A stretch of DNA of 64,000 bases, from assembly GCA_934511365.1 (NCBI GenBank), contig CAKSWC010000003.1, positions 116,321 through 180,320 on the forward strand, in the 5' to 3' direction. The first letter of the stretch is position 1, and every line of letters begins with the position of its first letter. The stretch comes from an uncultured Eubacteriales bacterium. Its GTDB lineage: Bacteria > Bacillota > Clostridia > Oscillospirales > Acutalibacteraceae. The notes below the pieces were generated by a model. It made no database searches and was not told the origin of the DNA. It worked only from the letters and a program-made list of their open reading frames with translations. Positions 57,750 to 64,000 of this stretch are shown here, piece after piece. Position numbers and translations under genes: made by a program.

Positions 57750-59426
57750 ATGGCAAAATCACAGTGGTATAAGGAAATGTCCGTTTATCAAATCTGGCCG
57801 CGTTCATTCTGCGACTCAGACGGAGACGGAATCGGCGATCTCAAGGGTATCCTTTCAAAGCTTGATTACATCAAGAGCATTGGTGTTGACGCAATCTGGT
57901 TTTCACCGCTCTATCCGTCACCGCAAAAGGATTACGGCTACGATATCGCCGACTACAAAAACATCAACCCCGAATACGGAACGCTTGAGGACTTCAAAGC
58001 CGTTCTTGATGAGGCTCATAAGCGCGGACTCAAGGTTATAATGGATCTTGTTGTTAACCACACTTCTGACCAAAACAAGTGGTTCCTTGAAAGCCGCAAG
58101 AGCCGCAACAATGAATACAGCGATTATTATATTTGGCGTGACGGCCGCAAAAACGGAAAAAAACCTCCTAACAACTGGCTTTCAACTTTCCAGGGCAAAG
58201 CCTGGGAGTATTGCAAGGAAAGAGGACAGTATTATCTTCATGTTTTTGCAAAGGAACAGCCGGATCTCAACATGGATAACCCGAAAGTCCGTGAGGAAGT
58301 TAAGGACATCATGCGCTTCTGGCTTGATATGGGCGTTGACGGTTTCCGCGAGGATGTTATTACTTTCATCTCGAAAAAAGAGGGTTTGCCGAACGGATTT
58401 CCTCTCCCTGTTGCAACAGGAATTGAGCATTATATGAACGGTCCGCATCTTCGTGAGTATCTTTCGGAATTCCGCAAGGTCACTGACGAATATGACTGCT
58501 TCACTGTTGGTGAGGCGCCGATGATGACACCGTCCCGCGCTCTCAAGTTTATTAAGGAGGGTGACGGCCAGCTCCTTGACATGATGTTCCACTTCCAGCA
58601 TATGGGTGCAGACAACATTGTTACCAACTGGATTCTGACTCCGTTCAGACCCGGTCACCTTAAAAATGTTTTTGCAAAGTGGCAGAAAAAAATGGCAAAA
58701 GGCGGCGGCTGGAACGCGCTCTATCTTGAAAACCACGATCAGCCTCGAGTTGTCAGCCGTTACGGAAGCGAAAAATACCGCGTTGAAAGCGCAAAAATGC
58801 TTGCGTCGATGTGCTTCCTCCAGAGCGGAACACCGTTCATTTACATGGGTCAGGAAATCGGAATGACCAATGCAAAGGAAATTGACAGCCTTGCAACATA
58901 TAAAGATGTTTCAACCATTAACAATTTCGGAATGTTTAAGGCTCTCGGTTTTTCTGAGAAGAATTTCCTCAAGGTGTGCCATAGGGCGGCGCGTGACAAC
59001 GCAAGAACCTCAATGCAGTGGGATGACAGTCCGAATGCCGGCTTCACAACAGGTACGCCGTGGTTCTATACCAATCCGAACTACAAGCAGATTAATGTTA
59101 AAGCGGCTGAAGCGGATGAAAATTCGATACTTAATTACTACCGTAAGCTTCTTAAATTCCGCAAGGAGAACGATATTGTTAAGTTTGGCTCGTTCAGAAT
59201 GCTTAAAACCTGTCCGCGCATTTTTGCCTATGTCAGAGAATATCAAGGCGACAAAATGCTTGTTATCAACTCGTTCTCAGATGGCGAAATTACTTTCCGG
59301 GCGCCGGAAGATTTTGATATGAGCAAAGCGGAGCTGGTGCTTTCAAACTATGAAAGCAATCCTGTTATTCATAACGGCTTCATGACCAAGCCTTATGAAA
59401 CAAGGACGTATCTGCTCAAAAAGTAA
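57750..59426 (+). CDS. GH13 alpha-glucosidase (oligo-1,6-glucosidase type)
   Basis: A 558-residue cytoplasmic glycoside hydrolase without a signal peptide. GH13 conserved regions: DLVVNHTS, the nucleophile region GVDGFREDVITFISK, the acid/base Glu in FTVGEAPMM, and ENHDQPRVVSRYG. The start is ATG 57750, MAKSQWYKEMSVYQIWPRSF, after AAAGGAG. The family splits terminal alpha-1,6 or alpha-1,4 glucose from oligosaccharides. Region II has Glu where most relatives have Met (GFRMDV); the catalytic Asp is intact. With the transporters upstream it forms an alpha-glucoside use operon. A terminator follows. Confidence 0.93.
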   Translation: MAKSQWYKEMSVYQIWPRSFCDSDGDGIGDLKGILSKLDYIKSIGVDAIWFSPLYPSPQKDYGYDIADYKNINPEYGTLEDFKAVLDEAHKRGLKVIMDLVVNHTSDQNKWFLESRKSRNNEYSDYYIWRDGRKNGKKPPNNWLSTFQGKAWEYCKERGQYYLHVFAKEQPDLNMDNPKVREEVKDIMRFWLDMGVDGFREDVITFISKKEGLPNGFPLPVATGIEHYMNGPHLREYLSEFRKVTDEYDCFTVGEAPMMTPSRALKFIKEGDGQLLDMMFHFQHMGADNIVTNWILTPFRPGHLKNVFAKWQKKMAKGGGWNALYLENHDQPRVVSRYGSEKYRVESAKMLASMCFLQSGTPFIYMGQEIGMTNAKEIDSLATYKDVSTINNFGMFKALGFSEKNFLKVCHRAARDNARTSMQWDDSPNAGFTTGTPWFYTNPNYKQINVKAAEADENSILNYYRKLLKFRKENDIVKFGSFRMLKTCPRIFAYVREYQGDKMLVINSFSDGEITFRAPEDFDMSKAELVLSNYESNPVIHNGFMTKPYETRTYLLKK

Positions 59427-59441
59427 AACATGAAGTTTGAA

Positions 59442-59470
59442 AGGCTGTCCGTATTTTGCGGGCAGCCTCT
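59442..59470 (+). terminator. Terminator of the alpha-glucosidase operon
   Basis: AGGCTGTCCG (59442-59451) pairs with CGGGCAGCCT (59459-59468) with one G-U pair, followed by CTTTTC. It touches the end of the convergent plsY. Confidence 0.7.
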
Positions 59471-59472
59471 TT

Positions 59473-60051
59473 TCAGCTTCTTATGCTTTTGGGCGACGGT
59501 TTTCGCTTTATATGAAGAACCGCGATGCCAACACTTTGAATCAGCGCGCAGAGTATTACAATCAAGCTATGGTTAAAATCAACGGCGCAAACAAAGAGCA
59601 TTATTGCAAAAGTATATGAGCCGTAGGTTGCAGATTTGAGAAGAAAGCCGAACACTCCGGCAACAATTACGGAAACAAGAAAAACACGAAGATCAATCGT
59701 CAGCGCAAAAGCAACGGCAACAGCAACGCCTTTTCCGCCCTTAAAAGAAAGCCAAAACGGAAAGCAATGACCGAGAAATACGCCGAGCGAGCAAAGCGCA
59801 ACGGCATCAATGCTTTCAACGCCGGGAAATATTATTGTGCAGATTATTGACGGTATAATCGTCTTGAGCATATCGCAAAAAAGAACAAGGGCACCTAAAG
59901 TCCGGTTGACATTAAGGAGGGTGTTCATTGTTCCCGGATTTCCTGAGCCAATATCTCTGATGTCCTTGTTTTTGAATAGTCTGACAAAGATATACGAGCT
60001 TTGAAAGTTTCCAAACAGATATCCGATTGAAATACATAAAAACTGTTCCAT
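59473..60051 (-). CDS. plsY: Glycerol-3-phosphate acyltransferase PlsY
   Basis: A 192-residue membrane enzyme that transfers acyl groups from acyl-phosphate to glycerol 3-phosphate in phospholipid synthesis. It has five or so hydrophobic segments and the family motifs DIRDIGSGNPGTMN and GHCFPFWLSFKGGKGVAVA. ATG 60051 (MEQFLCISIGYLFGNFQSSYI) is chosen over an upstream frame start that lacks similarity. It is transcribed alone, divergent from the DUF421 gene; the 98 bases between them hold both promoters, not resolved. Gly where Ala is usual in SGNxGAxN (GNPGTMN) suggests a second, diverged PlsY. Confidence 0.88.
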   Translation of the reverse strand: MEQFLCISIGYLFGNFQSSYIFVRLFKNKDIRDIGSGNPGTMNTLLNVNRTLGALVLFCDMLKTIIPSIICTIIFPGVESIDAVALCSLGVFLGHCFPFWLSFKGGKGVAVAVAFALTIDLRVFLVSVIVAGVFGFLLKSATYGSYTFAIMLFVCAVDFNHSLIVILCALIQSVGIAVLHIKRKPSPKSIRS

Positions 60052-60149
60052 TGTATCACCGCATATATTTTTCCGTAGATGTGAAAAAATATACAATGAA
60101 TAAAACTTCTTGTTGGGCAAATGAATAGAATTACAAGGGAGGAAGTTCT

Positions 60150-60857
60150 ATGTCATATGTTCAAGTTATACTGACTTCAATTTTGTCTGTGGTTGTTTTG
60201 TTCCTGATAACTCGTCTGATCGGATACCGGCAACTTTCTGAACTCAGCTTGTTTGATTATATCAACGGAATAACGATCGGTTCCATTGCGGCGGAGCTTG
60301 CAACCTGCGAAAGAGACGAAATCGGCGAGATACTGGTTGCAATGGTAATTTACGGAGTCTTTGCAATACTTGTTGCTTTGGTTACCGATAAATCAATAAC
60401 AATGCGGAAAATCATTGTTGGCAATCCAACCGTTCTCATGAAAAACGGACGGCTCTATTATGATGGTTTCAAAAAATCGCGCCTTGATGTCAATGAATTT
60501 CTGATGAAATGCAGAAATAACGGATATTTTGATATTACACAGATTGATACGGCAATAATGGAGCCAAATGGCAGGGTCAGCTTTCTTCCGGTATCTGAGG
60601 ACAGGCCTGCAACGCCAAAAGATATGAAAATTGCCGTTACTCAAGATGAGCTGGTTGCCAATGTCATTATAGACGGCAAGGTGATTGAAAAAAGCCTCTC
60701 TATGATTGGCAAGGATGGAACATGGCTGCGCAATCAGCTTAAAAATCAGCAGCATACTGACCTGAGTCAAATTCTTCTTGCAAGCTGCGACAATAAAGGA
60801 ACACTCACCGTGTTCTTAAAAAGCGACAAAAAGAGCGACAGCTGTCTTGGCGTTTAA
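60150..60857 (+). CDS. DUF421 (YetF-like) membrane protein
   Basis: A 235-residue protein with three N-terminal helices (to ~80) and a cytoplasmic domain. Family features are RLIGYRQLSELSLFDYINGITIGSIAAELA and IVGNPTVLMKNGRLYYDGFKKSRLDVNEFLMKCR. YetF-like proteins are widespread in spore-forming Firmicutes, and some are linked to spore membranes; the molecular role here is not known. AAGGGAGGAAG precedes ATG 60150. A good terminator follows. Confidence 0.88.
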   Translation: MSYVQVILTSILSVVVLFLITRLIGYRQLSELSLFDYINGITIGSIAAELATCERDEIGEILVAMVIYGVFAILVALVTDKSITMRKIIVGNPTVLMKNGRLYYDGFKKSRLDVNEFLMKCRNNGYFDITQIDTAIMEPNGRVSFLPVSEDRPATPKDMKIAVTQDELVANVIIDGKVIEKSLSMIGKDGTWLRNQLKNQQHTDLSQILLASCDNKGTLTVFLKSDKKSDSCLGV

Positions 60858-60883
60858 AAAGTGGCATATATCCCAAAATCATC

Positions 60884-60908
60884 AGTCCCTTAAGCGGGAC
60901 TTTTTTTA
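60884..60908 (+). terminator. Terminator after the DUF421 gene
   Basis: AGTCCC/GGGACT stem (60884-60889, 60896-60901) with a TTAAGC loop followed by a T run to 60908. Confidence 0.8.
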
Positions 60909-60956
60909 GTATTAATATTTTTAGTATTAATAAAAGATTACGTTTTTGTTATTCAG

Positions 60957-60985
60957 TGGACTTTTTTGAAAAAATGTTATATAAT
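60957..60985 (+). promoter_or_regulatory. Promoter of the lemA operon
   Basis: TGGACT (60957-60962), 17-bp spacer, perfect TATAAT (60980-60985), then AGGAGG before ATG 61011. Confidence 0.7.
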
Positions 60986-61010
60986 AGCCTTATCATAGGA
61001 GGTATTTAAA

Positions 61011-61583
61011 ATGAAAAGTAAAAAATTACCCATAGTAATACTCACTGTTCTTGTGATTATCGGATTCATTATTGGTTTCTTTGCCGGTGGATATAATAGA
61101 CTTGTTAAAGCGCAGACCAATGTTGAAACAAAGCAGGCTGATATCCAGACGCAGCTTCAGCGCAGAGCCGATCTTATTCCGAATTTTATTGCAACGGTTA
61201 AAGGTTACACAAAATATGAGCAGGAAACGCTGACAGCTGTTACTCAAGCAAGAGCGTCGGTTTCAAAAGCAACAGACGGTGAAAGCCTTTCGCAGGCCAG
61301 CGACCAGCTCGACAAAGCAATTTCCGTTTGGGTTAATGCCGTTACGGAGGCTTATCCGGAACTTAAAGCAAATTCAAACTATATTGCCCTTCAGGACGAA
61401 CTTGCCGGAACGGAAAACAGAATTGCCGTTGCGCGTAAAGATTATAACGAGGCCGTTCAAAGCTATAACACAATGATTAAAACATTCCCGAAGAATATTC
61501 TTGCCGGTATGTTTAACTTTGAAAAGGCGGCATTCTTTACGGCGAGTGATGGGGCTCAGACTGTACCAAATGTGGAGTTTTAA
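61011..61583 (+). CDS. lemA: LemA family protein
   Basis: A 190-residue membrane-anchored helical protein: one N-terminal transmembrane helix (IVILTVLVIIGFIIGFFAGGY) and a helical bundle with the LemA motifs QTQLQRRADLIPNFIATVKGY and TENRIAVARKDYNEAVQSYN. Function is not established; LemA is regularly encoded next to TPM/YgcG-domain proteins, as here (3-base gap). The ribosome site AGGAGG lies just before ATG 61011. Confidence 0.92.
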   Translation: MKSKKLPIVILTVLVIIGFIIGFFAGGYNRLVKAQTNVETKQADIQTQLQRRADLIPNFIATVKGYTKYEQETLTAVTQARASVSKATDGESLSQASDQLDKAISVWVNAVTEAYPELKANSNYIALQDELAGTENRIAVARKDYNEAVQSYNTMIKTFPKNILAGMFNFEKAAFFTASDGAQTVPNVEF

Positions 61584-61586
61584 AAA

Positions 61587-62369
61587 ATGAAAAAGTTTGT
61601 TTCGTTAGCGGTAACTGTCTGCGTCCTTTTTCTGATGCTTTTGCCGTTTGCTTCTGCGCTTGATATACCCAAGCCGACCGCGGATTTCTTTGTTAATGAC
61701 TTTGCAAATGTTATTTCTGAGTCAGATAGAAGAACAATGCAAAATCAAGGTGAAAACCTTTATAAAGCCTGCAAAGCTCAGGTTGTTGTTGCAACCGTTT
61801 CAACTCTCGGCGGCAGTGACTTGGAAACATATTCATTAAAGATGGCGCGCGAATGGGGTATCGGTGATAAGGAAAGCAACAGCGGCGTTCTTTTGCTGCT
61901 TGCCGTGTCTGAACGCAAAGTCAGAATTGAAGTCGGATACGGACTTGAGGGCGCACTTCCGGACAGCAAGACCGGGCGTATACTTGATACTTATGGCATG
62001 GATTATTTCAAAGTGAATGAATTTTCCGAAGGTCTTGCCGCCGTTTATAATTCGCTTGTGAATGAAGTGTACATTGAATACGGTATGGAACCGGACGATG
62101 ATTATGAGCCTGTAGACGATTATGATTTAATCAGCGAAAAGGCTGAGAATGTGATCACTGTTGTAATTCTCGTCATATTTATTCTTCTTACACTTTTTCG
62201 CGTTGTCTTGTTCAGGTTTTTCCCCGGACTGCGGCGGCGCGGCCGGAAGTATAGAGGCAGATTCTTTGGCGGTGGTTTCGGTGGCGGCTCCTTTGGCGGA
62301 GGAAGCAGCGGCGGCTTTTCCGGGGGAGGCGGCTCCTTTGGCGGAGGCGGTTCATCGCGCGGATTTTAA
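61587..62369 (+). CDS. TPM-domain (YgcG-like) exported membrane protein
   Basis: A 260-residue protein with a signal peptide (FVSLAVTVCVLFLMLLPFASA) and an extracytoplasmic TPM domain (~30-160: DFANVISESDRRTMQNQGE...GVLLLLAVSERKVRIEVGYGLEGALPDSKTGRI). A transmembrane helix (VITVVILVIFILLTLFRVVLF) follows, then a cytoplasmic Gly/Ser-rich tail (GGGFGGGSFGGGSSGG...SSRGF) typical of YgcG-like proteins. It is probably the partner of LemA and translated from the same mRNA. The role is unknown; TPM domains have been linked to phosphatase or photosystem repair functions in other organisms. Confidence 0.9.
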   Translation: MKKFVSLAVTVCVLFLMLLPFASALDIPKPTADFFVNDFANVISESDRRTMQNQGENLYKACKAQVVVATVSTLGGSDLETYSLKMAREWGIGDKESNSGVLLLLAVSERKVRIEVGYGLEGALPDSKTGRILDTYGMDYFKVNEFSEGLAAVYNSLVNEVYIEYGMEPDDDYEPVDDYDLISEKAENVITVVILVIFILLTLFRVVLFRFFPGLRRRGRKYRGRFFGGGFGGGSFGGGSSGGFSGGGGSFGGGGSSRGF

Positions 62370-62389
62370 CATTCAGGGAAGTGTAAAGA

Positions 62390-63895
62390 ATGAAAAAAAG
62401 TTCAAAGTTTTTCCTGTTTATGCTGTTGCTTTCGGCTATTGCTGTTGGTTTGGTTTTTTCCGTGGCGGCGGAAGGCATAAAACCCGACGCACCTAAAATT
62501 ACTGCTGTAAGCAATGTTAAGCAGGGTCTTATGATTAAGTGGAAAACGGTCAGTCAGTCTGACGGATATATAATCTACAGGCAAAGAAGCGGCTCGACCG
62601 CTTGGAAACGTCTTGCAGACATCCGGGGAGCCGGCACCAATTCTTATATCGACAGTTCGGTTAAGCATTCGGTAACATACACTTACTCGATTAAGGCAAT
62701 TTCCAAGAACATTAAAAGCGACGGCAGCGCCGTTAAAAGGTCAAATACCTTTGTTGCCGCTCCAAAGATTAAATCTGTTGAAAATGTTCGGGCAGGTGTC
62801 AGCCTTTGTTGGGCCAGATATAACAATACCACTGAAGCAAGAATTTATCGCAAAACGCCCGGCAGTGATAAATGGCACCGTATAGGCACAGTATCAGGTA
62901 ACAAGAATAGCTTTGTTGACAAAAAAGCGCAAAGCGGTGTCAAATATATTTATCAAATACGTCAATCAGTTGGAAATGTCATGTCCGTGCGCGAGGGAAG
63001 CATTGTTGGAAAAACCTTTATAGGCTCACCAAAAAGCATTTCTTTAAAGCTTGCAAAAAGGGGAGTCGGGATTTCCTGGAGTGCTGTTGCGGGCGGCGAG
63101 AATTATTCTGTATTTCGCAAAATACAGGGCGTAAGCGGATGGAAGCGAATCGCAAAGCGTAAGGCAGGAGTATTGACGTATACCGATAAAAACGCTCCGG
63201 CGGGCAGGTTTGTTCGTTACAAAGTCCGCGCATATACAAACTCAGGCGCGGTTGGAGCTTTTTCAGCGACCAAAAAAATCAGAACGGTTGATCCGAAGCA
63301 AAAAATGGTTGCGTTGACCTTTGATGACGGTCCGTACAGACCTGTTACAAATCAGATTCTTGATGTTCTTGAAAGATACGGTGCAAAAGCAACATTTTTT
63401 GTTGTCGGCTCAAGAGTTTCAACGTATAGCGACTGCGTCAGGAGAGCTGCAAATCTCGGCTGTGAGATTGGCAATCATACATATAATCACGCAACATTGA
63501 CCGCGGCTTCCGCTTCCGTGATTACCTCTGAAATTGAGGATACCAACAGAGCAATAAAAAGGGTGATTGGAAAGGGCGCGTCAATAGTTCGCGCACCGGG
63601 CGGTTCGGTCAACGGCAGAGTCAGAAATGTTGTTGGATATCCGCTCATCGGCTGGTCGGTTGATACCCTTGATTGGCAGCACAGAAACACGGCGCGAGTA
63701 ATTGCAAGTGTGAAATCAAGCGTTAAGGATGGCTCAATCGTATTGATGCATGACCTTTATTCATCAACCGGAAACGCGGTTCAGGTTATTGTTCCGTGGC
63801 TTGTTAACCAAGGCTATCAGCTTGTTACCGTCTCTGAAATGATGCAATATAAAGGAATAAAACTGACGGCCGGAAATGTATATTCTTGTGCTTAA
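62390..63895 (+). CDS. Polysaccharide deacetylase with fibronectin-III-like repeats
   Basis: A 501-residue exported protein. A signal peptide (FFLFMLLLSAIAVGLVFSVAA) is followed by three fibronectin-III-like repeats of ~90 residues (APKITAVSNVKQGLMIKWKTV; APKIKSVENVRAGVSLCWARY; SPKSISLKLAKRGVGISWSAV), then a NodB-type deacetylase domain (~305-490): VALTFDDGPY (metal Asp), EIGNHTYNHATLT (metal His pair) and APGGSVN. It likely removes acetyl groups from peptidoglycan or another wall polysaccharide; the repeats may bind the wall. It follows the TPM gene by 20 bases and is probably the last gene of that operon. Confidence 0.9.
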   Translation: MKKSSKFFLFMLLLSAIAVGLVFSVAAEGIKPDAPKITAVSNVKQGLMIKWKTVSQSDGYIIYRQRSGSTAWKRLADIRGAGTNSYIDSSVKHSVTYTYSIKAISKNIKSDGSAVKRSNTFVAAPKIKSVENVRAGVSLCWARYNNTTEARIYRKTPGSDKWHRIGTVSGNKNSFVDKKAQSGVKYIYQIRQSVGNVMSVREGSIVGKTFIGSPKSISLKLAKRGVGISWSAVAGGENYSVFRKIQGVSGWKRIAKRKAGVLTYTDKNAPAGRFVRYKVRAYTNSGAVGAFSATKKIRTVDPKQKMVALTFDDGPYRPVTNQILDVLERYGAKATFFVVGSRVSTYSDCVRRAANLGCEIGNHTYNHATLTAASASVITSEIEDTNRAIKRVIGKGASIVRAPGGSVNGRVRNVVGYPLIGWSVDTLDWQHRNTARVIASVKSSVKDGSIVLMHDLYSSTGNAVQVIVPWLVNQGYQLVTVSEMMQYKGIKLTAGNVYSCA

Positions 63896-63929
63896 TTAAG
63901 GTAACTACCGGTAAATAATAACAAAATAA

Positions 63930-64000
63930 TCGAGTAGGAGGCTACCCATTAGTTGAGTAGCCGACCTCTCACACCACCGTGCGTACGGTTCCGTACACGG
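63930..64000 (-). mobile_element. 3' end of a group II intron (domains V and VI), cut by the window edge
   Basis: Read on the minus strand, CCGTGTACGG AA CCGTACGCACGG forms a domain V-like hairpin, followed by GTGGTGTGAGAGGTCGG. A domain VI-like stem then follows (GGCTACTC AACTAAT GGGTAGCC) with an unpaired A in the loop region, and CTCCTACTCGAT. This is the usual end of bacterial introns downstream of the ltrA reverse transcriptase gene. The intron and its ORF would continue to the right of the window. The 3' splice point is near 63930. Confidence 0.75.

Noticed and set aside
58320..58370. Loss of catalytic residue in the GH13 enzyme (FREDV instead of FRMDV)
   Set aside because: The changed position is the Met before the nucleophile Asp; the Arg and Asp themselves are intact, so activity is expected.

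Overview
The window looks like a chromosomal contig of a low-to-mid GC Gram-positive Clostridia member, probably a gut Oscillospiraceae/Ruminococcaceae-type bacterium. The evidence is strong AGGAGG ribosome sites, sigma-A promoters (TTGACA-17-TATAAT in front of a tRNA-Pro), sortases with LPxTG pili, a FeoA-FeoB fusion, DUF1540, a three-gene proton-translocating transhydrogenase, and mobile genes typical of Clostridia. Genus and species cannot be fixed from the sequence alone.

Layout. 1-5.5 kb: the end of a 4Fe-4S membrane protein, then uvrB-uvrA. 5.59-22.63 kb: a complete ~17 kb integrative mobilizable element (IME) in the 3' end of a tRNA-Pro(GGG) gene. It encodes a large serine recombinase with DUF4368, TnpV, a MOBP-type relaxase, a frameshifted MobC-like gene, a ParB-like gene with an internal stop, a ParM/ParR pair, a Cys-rich VLP protein, and a sigma-like/DUF6076 pair. 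Its AT-rich cargo is defensive: an m5C/m6A fused methyltransferase, an HNH endonuclease, and a 1239-residue STAND ATPase with an N-terminal nuclease-like domain. The ends rebuild an attP with perfect 16-bp inverted arms. 23.4-29.8 kb: pntAA-pntAB-pntB, in which PntB carries two NADP-binding domains encoded by a 466-bp direct repeat with no difference seen, then asnS and an aspartate aminotransferase-like gene. 29.9-35.7 kb (minus): a response regulator/histidine kinase pair with an FtsX-type ABC transporter, and a cytidylate-kinase-like gene. 35.9-38.5 kb: a secreted protein of unknown function, DUF1540, and a scar of IS remnants. 38.6-41.1 kb (minus): feoAB with a Cys-rich partner.

41.3-59.4 kb holds three GPH-type sugar transporters (one with a 330-residue cytoplasmic tail), a GH13 alpha-glucosidase, and between them a seven-gene sortase pilus operon on the minus strand: coiled-coil protein, signal peptidase, giant tip adhesin, major pilin, class C sortase, minor pilin, second sortase. 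The adhesin has eleven HxH...C repeats, a fibro-slime domain and a ricin-like module that appears inserted in a SpaA-type domain. 59.5-63.9 kb: plsY, a DUF421 protein, lemA, a TPM-domain protein and a polysaccharide deacetylase. The last 70 bases are the 3' end (domains V/VI) of a minus-strand group II intron.

The features most worth following up are the defence cargo and STAND protein on the IME, the reconstructed att site, the doubled PntB domain III, and the unusual pilus tip protein.
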